From Enterobacter dykesii (GTDB lineage Bacteria > Pseudomonadota > Gammaproteobacteria > Enterobacterales > Enterobacteriaceae), in assembly GCF_008364625.2 (NCBI RefSeq), contig NZ_CP126604.1:2666001-2730000 (forward strand): a stretch of DNA of 64,000 nucleotides, read 5' to 3'. Positions 19,560 through 28,219 of the stretch are shown here, piece by piece. The notes beneath the pieces were generated by a model, which saw only the letters and a list, made by a program, of their open reading frames with translations, did no database searches and was not told the origin of the DNA. Every line of letters begins with the position of its first letter. The stretch's first letter is position 1. A program made the translations under genes and the position numbers.

Positions 19560-21158
19560 ATGCAAACTGCACAAACGATCATTAAAAACTATCGCCGAAA
19601 ACGCGTTATCGTCTGTGTCACGGTTGCGTTCCTCACGCTCATCCTGACGTTAGGCATTCGCTTTATTTCACAGCGCAATGTTAACCAACAGCGGATCCTC
19701 GATTTTACCAGCCACACCGTTCGCGCCCTTGATAACGTCCTGCTTTCTTTAGAGAACCGCCGCAGCGTGCTGCAGCCCCTGGTGGGGCAGCCCTGTCCGC
19801 AGGCGCACCTGGCGCTGCGAAAGCAGGCCGCCATTTTGCAGACGGTACGCTCCATCGCCCTGATTAACGAGGGTATCCTGTACTGCTCGAGTATTTTCGG
19901 GAGCCGCAACGTGCCCGTTCGCGACTTCCTGAAGGAATTACCCGCCAACACGGCAAAGCTGATTTTATCGAGCGATCAGTGGCTGCTTAAGGGTAGCCCG
20001 ATATTGATCCAGTGGTATCCCGTCTCTCAGGACGGTGAAGCAGGCATTATCGAGATCATCAATATCGATCTGATCGCCAAAATGATCCTCGAGCCCCAGC
20101 GCCCGCTCATCAATGACGTGGCGCTGACCGTAGGCGATCGCTTTCTGCGCTATGGACAACGCGTCAGCGACAGCCTGACGTTTGATGAGGAAGGCTCGCT
20201 TTTCCGGCAGTCATCAACCCGAAATCCTTTTACCATTACGGTCAGCGGGCCAGGCCCTGGAGAATTAGCCTTAAAAAGCCTGCCAGCCCAGCTGCCTCTC
20301 GGGCTGATGCTCAGCCTGCTGCTTGGCTATCTCGCGTGGCTGGCAACGGCAAACCGGATGAGCTTTACGCGGGAGATCGATATGGGCATTGCGGCGCGGG
20401 AATTCGAGCTTTTCTGCCAGCCGCTGGTGAATGCCCGTACCCAGGCGTGCACCGGCGTAGAGATCCTGCTGCGCTGGAATAACCCCCGTCAGGGTTGGAT
20501 CACCCCGGAGGTGTTTATCCCTCTGGCAGAAGAACATAACCAGATTGTCCCCCTGACCCGCTATGTCATCGCCGAAACGGTGCGCCAGATAGGCTACTTC
20601 CCTTCCAGCACCGGTTTTCACATCGGTATTAACGTCGCCGCCAGCCATTTCCGTCGCGCGGCATTGATACAGGACCTGAACCGCCTCTGGTTCAGCGCCG
20701 GTCCGCGCCAGCAGCTGGTGATTGAACTCACGGAACGGGATGCGCTGCTGGATGCGGATTATCGCATCGTGCGCGAACTGCATCGCAAAGGGGTGAAGCT
20801 CGCCATCGACGATTTTGGTACCGGGAACAGCTCCCTCTCCTGGCTTGAAAAGCTGCACCCGGACGTGCTGAAAATCGACCAGTCGTTTACCACCGCCATC
20901 GGTACCGACGCCGTGAACTCGACGGTGACGGATATGATTATTGCGCTGGGACAGCGGCTGAATATTGAACTGGTGGCTGAAGGGGTCGAGACGGAGGAGC
21001 AGGCGCGCTATTTGCGCCGCCATGGAGTACCTGTTCTGCAGGGGTTTTTCTATGCGCGGCCCATGCCGCTACGGGATTTTCCGAAGTGGCTGGCGGGAAG
21101 CGCGTCCCCGCCAGCGCATCATAACGGGCACATCGTGCCCTTAATGCCGCTGCGCTAA
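19560..21158 (+). CDS. pdeD: CSS-motif cyclic-di-GMP phosphodiesterase PdeD (YoaD)
   Basis: 532 aa, the E. coli YoaD length. N-terminal membrane helix (about 17–36), a periplasmic CSS-motif sensor domain with conserved Cys (QPCPQAH and YCSSIFG), second membrane helix (about 240–260), then a cytoplasmic EAL domain. EAL motifs are mostly intact: EILLRW (EALLRW variant), NVAASHF, ELTERD, AIDDFGTGNSS, LKIDQSF, VAEGVETEEQ, so it should hydrolyse c-di-GMP. CSS-type PDEs respond to the periplasmic redox state via DsbA/DsbB. Start at the ATG at 19560 (MQTAQTII); upstream in-frame sequence overlaps sdaA and is not coding. Confidence 0.94.
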   Translation: MQTAQTIIKNYRRKRVIVCVTVAFLTLILTLGIRFISQRNVNQQRILDFTSHTVRALDNVLLSLENRRSVLQPLVGQPCPQAHLALRKQAAILQTVRSIALINEGILYCSSIFGSRNVPVRDFLKELPANTAKLILSSDQWLLKGSPILIQWYPVSQDGEAGIIEIINIDLIAKMILEPQRPLINDVALTVGDRFLRYGQRVSDSLTFDEEGSLFRQSSTRNPFTITVSGPGPGELALKSLPAQLPLGLMLSLLLGYLAWLATANRMSFTREIDMGIAAREFELFCQPLVNARTQACTGVEILLRWNNPRQGWITPEVFIPLAEEHNQIVPLTRYVIAETVRQIGYFPSSTGFHIGINVAASHFRRAALIQDLNRLWFSAGPRQQLVIELTERDALLDADYRIVRELHRKGVKLAIDDFGTGNSSLSWLEKLHPDVLKIDQSFTTAIGTDAVNSTVTDMIIALGQRLNIELVAEGVETEEQARYLRRHGVPVLQGFFYARPMPLRDFPKWLAGSASPPAHHNGHIVPLMPLR

Positions 21159-21164
21159 GCCGAC

Positions 21165-22724
21165 TTACTCATCTTCGTCGTGGGTTGATTGTTCTTTAAC
21201 AATGCGAACCATATCAACGCGATAGTCGTTGGCTTCAACGATCGTAATGTGCAGCGGCGAAAGCTCGATCACATCGCCGACGCGCGGGATTTGCCCGTTA
21301 ACGGCGATAACCAGACCGGCAACGGTCGCGATGTCTTCTTCATCGTTGATCACGTTTTCCAGCCCCAGCGTGTGCGAGAGCGCGTGCAGGTCGGTGGTAC
21401 CTTTAACCAGCCAGCCTTCACCGTCGGCAACGATCTCTGGCGTTTCGTCGGCATCCGGGAATTCACCGGCAATCGCTTCAAGCACGTCCAGCGGCGTCAC
21501 CAGCCCCTGCACCACGCCAAACTCGTTGGTGACGATAACAAAGCTACCGCGCGCGCGGCGCAGCACCCCGAGCAGGTTGATCGGATCCAGCGTTTCCGGC
21601 ACGACAATCGCAGGCGACGCCGCAGCAACGGCTTCCACGTTGACGCCCTCTTCCAGGGCCACCAGCATCTCTTTCGCCCGCACGACGCCTATGATCTCAT
21701 CCAGCTCTCCGCGACACACCGGGAACAGGCTGTGCGGAGAAGAAAGCAGCTGCTGGCGAATTTCATCGACGCTCAGGTTTGCATCAACCCAGCTGATCTC
21801 CCCGCGCGGCGTCATGATACCGCGCAGCGAACGGGAGGCCAGGGAGAGCACGCCGTTGATCATGTAGCGCTCTTGTTCCACAAACGCCCCTTCCGGGACC
21901 GGAACCGGGTTATGGTTTTCGGAATCAGACTGAACGTTCACCTGACGACGACCGCCCATCAGGCGCAGAATCGCATCTGCAGTACGGGCACGCAGCGGCT
22001 GATTCGACTGCTGCTTAATAAAGTTACGACGCGCAATCTGGTTGAACAGCTCGATCAGGATCGAGAAGCCAATCGCAGCGTACAGGTAGCCTTTCGGAAT
22101 ATGGAAGCCAAAACCTTCCGCCACCAGGCTCAGACCAATCATCAGCAGGAAGCTCAGACACAGCACGACCACCGTTGGATGCTGGTTGACGAAGCGCGTC
22201 AGCGGCTTCGAGGCCAGCAGCATGACCGCCATCGCAATGACGACAGCCGCCATCATTACCGGCAGATGATTCACCATGCCGACCGCCGTGATCACCGCAT
22301 CCAGCGAAAAGACCGCATCAAGCACCACAATCTGCAGCACCACCACCCAGAAGCTGGCATAGCCTTTACCATGCCCATCATCGTGCTGACGGTTTTCCAG
22401 CCGCTCGTGTAGCTCTGTCGTCGCTTTGAAAAGCAGGAATATCCCCCCGATCAGCATGATTAAATCACGCCCGGAGAAGGTGTAATCCATGACGGAGAAC
22501 AGCGGTTTGGTCAGCGTGACCATCCAGGAGATGACGGAGAGCAGCCCCAGTCGCATAACCAGCGCCAGCGAGAGACCAATCAGACGCGCTTTATCACGCT
22601 GTTTTGGCGGCAGTTTGTCCGCAAGAATGGCGATAAACACCAGGTTATCAATGCCGAGAACAATCTCCAGCACCACCAGCGTGAGCAATCCCACCCAGAT
22701 TGACGGGTCCATTAAGAATTCCAT
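21165..22724 (-). CDS. yoaE: TerC-family membrane protein with CBS and CorC domains, YoaE
   Basis: 519 aa. N-terminal seven-helix TerC domain (residues about 1–225, with [16 protein letters not shown] and the Asp pair in [15 protein letters not shown]), two CBS domains (about 300–425) and a C-terminal CorC/HlyC transporter-associated domain (about 435–515). Family members are tied to metal efflux or to metal loading of exported proteins; the role of YoaE is not settled. ATG at 22724 follows AGCAGGAGC. Its start overlaps a small upstream ORF. Convergent with pdeD, 6 bp apart. Confidence 0.93.
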   Translation of the reverse strand: MEFLMDPSIWVGLLTLVVLEIVLGIDNLVFIAILADKLPPKQRDKARLIGLSLALVMRLGLLSVISWMVTLTKPLFSVMDYTFSGRDLIMLIGGIFLLFKATTELHERLENRQHDDGHGKGYASFWVVVLQIVVLDAVFSLDAVITAVGMVNHLPVMMAAVVIAMAVMLLASKPLTRFVNQHPTVVVLCLSFLLMIGLSLVAEGFGFHIPKGYLYAAIGFSILIELFNQIARRNFIKQQSNQPLRARTADAILRLMGGRRQVNVQSDSENHNPVPVPEGAFVEQERYMINGVLSLASRSLRGIMTPRGEISWVDANLSVDEIRQQLLSSPHSLFPVCRGELDEIIGVVRAKEMLVALEEGVNVEAVAAASPAIVVPETLDPINLLGVLRRARGSFVIVTNEFGVVQGLVTPLDVLEAIAGEFPDADETPEIVADGEGWLVKGTTDLHALSHTLGLENVINDEEDIATVAGLVIAVNGQIPRVGDVIELSPLHITIVEANDYRVDMVRIVKEQSTHDEDE

Positions 22725-22921
22725 GACAAGCTCCTGCTAAAGGAATGACGAAACGGTGCCCCACTCAACGTGGGCAAAACAGAGGTAGATAAAGTCGATA
22801 CGTGGCGAGGATCGCCGGTGAATAAGGCGCGAAATGGCCTGGCAGATGACTGACGTCGGTGACGGTCCATATAGTGGGCTGTAGCCCTATACTCCTGAAC
22901 AATTAAACGGAGGCTAAACAT
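22712..22921 (-). CDS. Candidate 69-aa upstream ORF overlapping the yoaE start
   Basis: An ATG at 22921 opens 69 codons ([20 protein letters not shown]...) that end with TAA 13 nt inside yoaE, in another frame, the layout of a translationally coupled leader ORF. An imperfect hairpin (22870–22891, loop GTA) lies in its 5' part. I recall that E. coli K-12 has an annotated small gene, yoaL, at this position, but I could not compare sequences. There is no good ribosome site before the ATG, which lowers confidence. It has no signal peptide or convincing membrane helix. Confidence 0.45.
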   Translation of the reverse strand: MFSLRLIVQEYRATAHYMDRHRRQSSARPFRALFTGDPRHVSTLSTSVLPTLSGAPFRHSFSRSLSWNS

Positions 22922-23023
22922 ATCAGAGACAATGTGTTTTTAGCAAAGATTTACGTTCCTTTGCAAAGTTCTGTAACACAGCGGCTTTACGCTACGGATA
23001 AATCTGTAACGCGTGGCTAAATT

Positions 23024-23069
23024 ACGGATCTTCATCACATAAATTATTTTTTCACTATCTAAAATAATT
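23024..23069 (+). promoter_or_regulatory. manX promoter: CRP-like site and Mlc/NagC-type operator
   Basis: The 463-bp gap between yoaE and manX (22725–23187) contains, at 23042–23069, an inverted repeat AATTATTTT-N10-AAAATAATT typical of Mlc/NagC operators. A TAAAAT -10 (23060–23065) lies within it. A half-conserved CRP site (23024–23039, right half TCACA) would be centred about 40 bp before the start site. E. coli manXYZ is CRP-activated and Mlc-repressed, so the layout agrees, though the CRP left half is poor. Nothing else is recognised from 22922 to 23023. Confidence 0.6.
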
Positions 23070-23187
23070 CGCGGAAGTCTTAGTTTTTTTGAACTCTAAC
23101 CCTTATCTGAATCGATTCGGTTCGCCAATACGATTCTCAGTACGACTGCCTGGCAGACGTATTAATGATAATAAAAGGAGGTAGCAA

Positions 23188-24153
23188 GTGACCATTGCTA
23201 TTGTCATAGGCACACATGGTTGGGCTGCTGAGCAGCTACTCAAAACGGCAGAGATGCTGTTGGGCGAGCAGGAAAACGTCGGCTGGATCGATTTCGTTCC
23301 CGGTGAAAACGCCGAGACGCTGATAGAGAAGTACAACGCTCAACTCGCGAAGCTGGATACCAGCAAAGGCGTGCTGTTTCTCGTTGATACATGGGGCGGC
23401 AGCCCGTTCAATGCCGCCAGCCGCATTGTCGTCGATAAAGAGCATTATGAAGTTGTCGCCGGGGTTAATATTCCCATGCTGGTGGAAACCTTCATGGCGC
23501 GCGACGACAATCCGGCGTTCGATGAGCTGGTGGCGCTGGCCGTTGAAACCGGTCGCGAAGGGGTAAAAGCCCTGAAGGCGCAGCCGGTTGAAAAACCTGC
23601 CCCTGCGCCTGCAGCGGCACCAAAAGCGGCAGCACCGGCAAAACCGATGGGTCCGAACGATTACATGGTCATCGGCCTGGCGCGTATTGATGACCGCTTA
23701 ATCCACGGCCAGGTCGCCACGCGCTGGACCAAAGAGACCAACGTTCGACGCATTATCGTGGTCAGCGACGAAGTTGCCGCCGATACCGTTCGTAAAACCC
23801 TTCTGACTCAGGTTGCTCCTCCTGGCGTTACCGCGCACGTGGTGGACGTCGCCAAGATGATCCGCGTTTACAACAACCCGAAATACGCGGGTGAACGCGT
23901 GATGCTCCTGTTCACTAACCCGACAGACGTTGAGCGCATTGTTGAAGGCGGCGTGAAAATCACCTCCGTGAACATTGGTGGTATGGCCTTCCGTCAGGGC
24001 AAAACGCAGGTCAACAACGCCATTTCAGTCGATGCGAAAGATATCGAAGCATTCAACAAGCTGAATGCACGCGGTATTGAGCTGGAAGCCCGTAAGGTTT
24101 CCACGGACCAGAAACTGAAAATGATGGATTTGATCGGCAAAGTTGGGAAATAA
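23188..24153 (+). CDS. manX: PTS mannose-family EIIAB component ManX
   Basis: 321 aa fused EIIA-EIIB of the mannose/glucosamine/fructose phosphotransferase system, cytoplasmic. The EIIA active His10 lies in IVIGTHGW; a flexible Ala/Pro linker covers about residues 132–154 (PAPAPAAAPKAAAPAKP); the EIIB active His173 lies in RIDDRLIHGQVATRW. GTG start at 23188 after AAAGGAGG. First gene of manXYZ. In E. coli the sRNA SgrS silences this mRNA during sugar-phosphate stress; I could not verify the pairing site here. Confidence 0.97.
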   Translation: MTIAIVIGTHGWAAEQLLKTAEMLLGEQENVGWIDFVPGENAETLIEKYNAQLAKLDTSKGVLFLVDTWGGSPFNAASRIVVDKEHYEVVAGVNIPMLVETFMARDDNPAFDELVALAVETGREGVKALKAQPVEKPAPAPAAAPKAAAPAKPMGPNDYMVIGLARIDDRLIHGQVATRWTKETNVRRIIVVSDEVAADTVRKTLLTQVAPPGVTAHVVDVAKMIRVYNNPKYAGERVMLLFTNPTDVERIVEGGVKITSVNIGGMAFRQGKTQVNNAISVDAKDIEAFNKLNARGIELEARKVSTDQKLKMMDLIGKVGK

Positions 24154-24199
24154 GCCCGCGCCGGTTCTCATATAAAGTTTATGTAATAGGAGAAGTGCA

Positions 24200-25000
24200 A
24201 TGGAGATTACCACTCTTCAGATTGTGCTGGTGTTCGTCGTCGCATGTATTGCGGGTATGGAATCCGTACTTGATGAATTTCAGTTCCACCGCCCTTTGGT
24301 GGCCTGTACGCTGATTGGGGCCGTTCTGGGTGACATGAAAACCGGTATCATCATCGGTGGTACCCTGGAAATGATCGCCCTGGGCTGGATGAACATCGGC
24401 GCGGCGGTTGCGCCCGATGCCGCTCTGGCCTCTATCATTTCGACCGTTCTGGTTATTGCCGGTCACCAGAGTATTGGTGCCGGTATCGCCCTGGCGATCC
24501 CGCTGGCTGCAGCAGGCCAGGTTCTGACCATCATCGTTCGTACTATCACCGTTGCCTTCCAGCACGCGGCGGATAAGGCGGCCGAAAACGGCAACCTCAC
24601 GGCACTGTCGTGGATCCACGTTTCATCCCTGTTCCTGCAGGCGATGCGTATCGCGATCCCGGCGGTTATCGTGGCGATCTCTGTTGGTACCAGTGAAGTG
24701 CAGAGCATGCTGAACGCCATTCCAGAAGTGGTCACCGGCGGTCTGAACATCGCGGGCGGCATGATCGTGGTCGTTGGTTATGCGATGGTCATCAACATGA
24801 TGCGCGCAGGCTACCTGATGCCGTTCTTCTACCTCGGCTTCGTGACCGCGGCCTTCACTAACTTCAACCTGGTAGCACTGGGAGTGATTGGTGCGGTGAT
24901 GGCGATTCTCTACATCCAGCTCAGCCCGAAATATAACCGCGTCGCGGGTGCCCCAGCGCAGGCTGCTGGTAACAACGATCTCGATAACGAACTGGACTAA
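24200..25000 (+). CDS. manY: PTS mannose EIIC component ManY
   Basis: 266 aa inner-membrane permease subunit of the mannose PTS, with many hydrophobic helices and the signature stretch GTLEMIALGWMNIGAAVAPD near residue 55. Forms the channel with ManZ; in E. coli ManYZ also serves as an entry route for phage lambda DNA and some bacteriocins. Follows manX by 46 bp; ATG at 24200 after AGGAGAAG. Confidence 0.97.
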   Translation: MEITTLQIVLVFVVACIAGMESVLDEFQFHRPLVACTLIGAVLGDMKTGIIIGGTLEMIALGWMNIGAAVAPDAALASIISTVLVIAGHQSIGAGIALAIPLAAAGQVLTIIVRTITVAFQHAADKAAENGNLTALSWIHVSSLFLQAMRIAIPAVIVAISVGTSEVQSMLNAIPEVVTGGLNIAGGMIVVVGYAMVINMMRAGYLMPFFYLGFVTAAFTNFNLVALGVIGAVMAILYIQLSPKYNRVAGAPAQAAGNNDLDNELD

Positions 25001-25012
25001 CAGGTGAGCGAA

Positions 25013-25864
25013 ATGGTTGATATGACAAAAACTACCACCGAGAAAAAACTCACTCCGGGTGATATTCGTGGCGTGTTCATCCGTTCTAACCTGTTTCAGG
25101 GTTCATGGAACTTCGAACGTATGCAGGCGCTGGGCTTCTGCTTCTCCATGGTACCGGCAATCAAACGCCTGTACCCGGAAAACAATGAAGCGCGCCGTCA
25201 GGCGATCAAGCGTCACCTGGAATTCTTTAACACCCATCCTTACGTAGCGGCTCCGGTTCTGGGCGTAACGCTGGCGATGGAAGAACAGCGTGCGAACGGC
25301 GCAGAGATTGACGACGGTGCTATCAACGGTATCAAAGTCGGCCTGATGGGTCCGCTGGCCGGTGTCGGTGACCCTATCTTCTGGGGTACCGTGCGTCCGG
25401 TCTTCGCGGCGCTGGGTGCCGGTATCGCGATGAGCGGCAGCCTGCTTGGCCCGCTGCTGTTCTTCATCCTGTTCAACGCCGTGCGCCTGCTGACCCGTTA
25501 CTACGGTGTGGCCTACGGCTACCGTAAAGGGGTGGACATCGTTAAGGATATGGGCGGCGGCTTCCTGCAGAAACTGACTGAGGGGGCGTCAATCCTCGGC
25601 CTGTTTGTCATGGGGGCGCTGGTTAACAAGTGGACGCATGTGAACATCCCGCTGGTGGTCTCGACCATCACCGGTCAGGATGGTCAGACGCGCGTCACCA
25701 CCGTGCAGACGATTCTGGACCAGCTGATGCCTGGCCTGGTACCGCTGCTGTTGACCTTTGCCTGCATGTGGCTGCTGCGTAAGAAAGTCAACCCGCTGTG
25801 GATTATCGTTGGCTTCTTCGTCATCGGTATCGCGGGCTACGCTGTCGGCCTGCTGGGTCTGTAA
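25013..25864 (+). CDS. manZ: PTS mannose EIID component ManZ
   Basis: 283 aa membrane subunit of the mannose PTS. Starts at the ATG at 25013 (MVDMTKTT), spaced 5 bases from AGGTGAG; a GTG at 25004 would add three residues. The conserved EIID sequence LMGPLAGVGDPIFWGTVRP is at about 110–128, and hydrophobic C-terminal segments follow. Closely spaced after manY and ends at a strong terminator. Confidence 0.96.
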   Translation: MVDMTKTTTEKKLTPGDIRGVFIRSNLFQGSWNFERMQALGFCFSMVPAIKRLYPENNEARRQAIKRHLEFFNTHPYVAAPVLGVTLAMEEQRANGAEIDDGAINGIKVGLMGPLAGVGDPIFWGTVRPVFAALGAGIAMSGSLLGPLLFFILFNAVRLLTRYYGVAYGYRKGVDIVKDMGGGFLQKLTEGASILGLFVMGALVNKWTHVNIPLVVSTITGQDGQTRVTTVQTILDQLMPGLVPLLLTFACMWLLRKKVNPLWIIVGFFVIGIAGYAVGLLGL

Positions 25865-25878
25865 GTTTCAATGCTATA

Positions 25879-25906
25879 GACCGGGGGCTTGCCCCCGGTT
25901 TTTTTA
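25879..25906 (+). terminator. manXYZ terminator
   Basis: Strong GC stem ACCGGGGGC / GCCCCCGGT with a 2-base loop and T7, 15 bases after the manZ stop. Confidence 0.95.
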
Positions 25907-25918
25907 TCTGGAGGATGA

Positions 25919-26377
25919 ATGACTGTCACGGACATCGTACTGGTTTTATTTATTGCTGCCCTTCTGGCTTACGCGATCTATGACGAATTCATCATGCCCC
26001 GCCGTCACGGCGAGACGCTGCTCTCCCTTCCCCTTCTGCGACGCGGGCGCGTGGATGCGTTTATCTTCGCGGGTCTCATCGTTATTCTTATTTACAATAA
26101 CGTCACCAGTCATGGTGCAATATTAACCACATGGTTATTATGTGCGCTGGCATTAATGGCGGTTTATCTGTTCTGGATCCGCACGCCGAAAATCATTTTT
26201 AAATCCCGCGGATTTTTCTTCGCCAATGTGTGGATAGAATATAACCGTATTAAAGAGATGAATTTATCCGAAGACGGTGTGCTGGTGATGCAATTAGAAC
26301 AACGCCGCTTGCTTATTCGGGTGAAGAATATTGACGACCTGGAAAAGATCTACAAGTTACTCGTTAAAACTCAATGA
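25919..26377 (+). CDS. yobD: UPF0266 membrane protein YobD
   Basis: 152 aa, same length as E. coli YobD. Three hydrophobic helices in the first 90 residues ([47 protein letters not shown]), then a soluble C-terminal tail rich in charged residues. Inner-membrane protein of unknown function. ATG at 25919 after GGAGG, only 13 bp beyond the man terminator. It precedes the MntR sites of mntP. Confidence 0.93.
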   Translation: MTVTDIVLVLFIAALLAYAIYDEFIMPRRHGETLLSLPLLRRGRVDAFIFAGLIVILIYNNVTSHGAILTTWLLCALALMAVYLFWIRTPKIIFKSRGFFFANVWIEYNRIKEMNLSEDGVLVMQLEQRRLLIRVKNIDDLEKIYKLLVKTQ

Positions 26378-26384
26378 GTTAAAT

Positions 26385-26402
26385 ATATAGCAATGGCTAT
26401 AT
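26385..26402. promoter_or_regulatory. MntR box 1 upstream of mntP
   Basis: Perfect dyad ATATAGC-AATG-GCTATAT. It matches the E. coli MntR operator type (ATAGC-N4-GCTAT core). MntR with Mn2+ activates mntP in E. coli. It starts 8 bases after the yobD stop. Confidence 0.85.
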
Positions 26403-26425
26403 TCTGTGTTTATCTTGCGCAAGAA

Positions 26426-26443
26426 ATATAGCCAAAGCTATAT
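26426..26443. promoter_or_regulatory. MntR box 2 upstream of mntP
   Basis: Second perfect dyad ATATAGC-CAAA-GCTATAT, centred 41 bp (close to four helical turns) from box 1, so two MntR dimers could bind the same face of the DNA. Confidence 0.85.
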
Positions 26444-26494
26444 CCATTTCGTTAATTTATTCTCTATTTGTTAACGATGCTTTTACGCTTAAAG

Positions 26495-26513
26495 ACAAAT
26501 GAAAATCGTTATC
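26495..26513. promoter_or_regulatory. Fur-like box upstream of mntP
   Basis: ACAAATGAAAATCGTTATC agrees with the 19-bp Fur consensus at 14 positions. It lies between the MntR boxes and the riboswitch, near where the promoter should be. Site call is by eye. Confidence 0.55.
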
Positions 26514-26582
26514 AATAAGCATTTTAAATAATGCCTCTTCGCTGTTGTTTTATATTCTCAAAATATGTTAAGGTTGCGCCCG

Positions 26583-26705
26583 TCGTTGGGGAGTAGCCGA
26601 TTTCCTGTTCTCAGGAAATGTACGTGTCAACATACTCGTTGAAAAACGTGGCGCGTACGGTTCGCTGACAGCACATCTTGTGTGCGGCGCGATCAGGCGA
26701 GACCA
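26583..26705 (+). ncRNA. yybP-ykoY manganese riboswitch in the mntP leader
   Basis: Diagnostic blocks of this riboswitch class are present in order: TTGGGGAGTAGCCGATTTCC, then GTGTCAACATACTCGTTG, then GTACGGT, and the closing GGCGAGACC. It is followed by about 70 nt before the mntP start. In E. coli this Mn2+-sensing leader raises mntP expression when manganese is high. The 398-bp gap 26378–26775 is thus almost wholly regulatory. Confidence 0.92.
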
Positions 26706-26775
26706 TAGATACATCAACTGCTGTTTACTGGGGGCAGTGATGTGTCATATGGATATCCCCGGTCTGGACGCTGTT

Positions 26776-27342
26776 ATGAATATCTCCGCTACGATCCTCC
26801 TCGCTTTTGGCATGTCCATGGACGCATTTGCTGCTTCCATCGGAAAAGGCGCCACGCTCCACAAACCTAAGTTCTCAGAAGCCCTGCGTACCGGCCTCAT
26901 TTTTGGTGCTATCGAAACGCTTACGCCGCTTATCGGCTGGGGATTTGGCATGCTCGCCAGCCAGTTCGTACTGGAGTGGAACCACTGGATTGCCTTCGTA
27001 CTGCTGGTGTTTCTCGGTAGCCGAATGGTGATTGAAGGTTTCCGCGGCGGTGATGATGAAGACGAGGAGCCGCAGCACCGCCACGGATTCTGGCTGCTGG
27101 TCACCACGGCGATTGCCACCAGCCTTGATGCGATGGCCGTCGGTGTCGGTCTGGCATTCCTGCAGGTCAATATTATCGCCACCGCGCTGGCCATCGGCTG
27201 CGCAACGCTGATTATGTCCACGCTGGGCATGATGGTCGGACGGTTTATCGGCCCGCTGCTGGGTAAACGCGCCGAGATCCTGGGGGGAATTGTGCTGATT
27301 GGCATTGGCGCCCAGATCCTCTGGGCACATTTCGCCGGTTAA
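26776..27342 (+). CDS. mntP: Manganese efflux pump MntP
   Basis: 188 aa, six-helix inner-membrane exporter (formerly YebN). Conserved Asp16 in [11 protein letters not shown] and a second repeat Asp in [12 protein letters not shown] mark the inverted-repeat metal site; an acidic loop [10 protein letters not shown] lies between the halves. The ATG at 26776 ([12 protein letters not shown]) matches the E. coli start; an in-frame ATG at 26749 would add nine residues. The last 4 bp overlap the end of convergent rlmA. Confidence 0.95.
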   Translation: MNISATILLAFGMSMDAFAASIGKGATLHKPKFSEALRTGLIFGAIETLTPLIGWGFGMLASQFVLEWNHWIAFVLLVFLGSRMVIEGFRGGDDEDEEPQHRHGFWLLVTTAIATSLDAMAVGVGLAFLQVNIIATALAIGCATLIMSTLGMMVGRFIGPLLGKRAEILGGIVLIGIGAQILWAHFAG

Positions 27343-28154
27343 TCTTCGCGCTGCCAGACGTGGATACTGAAATCCGTCTGGCAGTTAAATGTAGAGTGTG
27401 TAGCTAGCGCTTCCCATACTTCTGGTTTTGCCCGCCATGCGAACGGCGTCATCTGCAGCAGCGCGGTGGCCTCTTCGCCTTTCAGCGTCATTTCATACGC
27501 CACGGTTTGCTCCTGCTTAAGGGTAAAACCGGACAGCTGTTCAGAGTGAGGGGCATGCAGTCGCACTTCGTCGTAGATCAGCCCTTTCAGCTCCATAAGA
27601 TGACGCGGGCCAGGCGTTACGGTGACTACCCATCCGCCCGGTTTCACCACGCGAGCCAGCTCTTCCGCCTTGCAGGGTGCGTAAATGCGGATAACCGCAT
27701 CCATGCTGGCATCGTCAAACGGCAGCCGATGGCTGGATGCCACGCAGAACGTCACGTCAGCGTAACGCTTTGCCGCCGCGCGAATGGCCACTTTCGACAC
27801 GTCCAGACCGAATGTCAACGCGCCCTTCTCACGGGCGATCCCGGCAAACCGTGCTGTGTAGTACCCTTCCCCGCAGCCGATATCGAGCATGGCGGTGGCT
27901 GAACCCGGCAGAATGTCATTCAGCAACTGCGCGACGGTCTCCCGCAGCGGCAAATAGTGCCCGGCATCCAGAAACGCGCGACGCGCCTGCATCATCTCTG
28001 CACTGTCGCCTGGATCGCGGGAGCGCTTATGCTGCACGGGCAGAAGATTCACGTAGCCTTCTTTTGCCACATCAAACTGATGCCCCTGCGGACAGGTATA
28101 GCTTTTATCTGAGTGCGTCAGGGGGGCGTGGCAAAGAGGACAGCTGAAGGACAT
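27339..28154 (-). CDS. rlmA: 23S rRNA (guanine(745)-N(1))-methyltransferase RlmA
   Basis: 271 aa. N-terminal zinc finger with Cys5-x2-Cys8 and Cys21/His25 ([11 protein letters not shown]...CPQGHQF), then a class I SAM methyltransferase with motif [10 protein letters not shown] near residue 93. Adds m1G at position 745 in helix 35 of 23S rRNA. ATG at 28154. Converges on mntP with a 4-bp overlap of stop regions. Preceded by the ftsI paralog in the opposite reading order, 65 bp away, same strand. Confidence 0.95.
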   Translation of the reverse strand: MSFSCPLCHAPLTHSDKSYTCPQGHQFDVAKEGYVNLLPVQHKRSRDPGDSAEMMQARRAFLDAGHYLPLRETVAQLLNDILPGSATAMLDIGCGEGYYTARFAGIAREKGALTFGLDVSKVAIRAAAKRYADVTFCVASSHRLPFDDASMDAVIRIYAPCKAEELARVVKPGGWVVTVTPGPRHLMELKGLIYDEVRLHAPHSEQLSGFTLKQEQTVAYEMTLKGEEATALLQMTPFAWRAKPEVWEALATHSTFNCQTDFSIHVWQRED

Positions 28155-28219
28155 GGTGACTCCGGAGCATAATCAAAGGGCGAAGTGTACCGCTATTCGC
28201 CCTGGTTATAAACGCCCGG

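Noticed and set aside
21189..22412. 407-codon plus-strand open frame opposite yoaE
   Set aside because: Shadow frame of yoaE; rich in His, Arg and Gln as expected for antisense of a membrane-protein gene.
23587..23650. Ala/Pro-rich repeated codons in manX considered as a DNA repeat or frameshift hot spot
   Set aside because: This is the normal flexible linker between the EIIA and EIIB domains.
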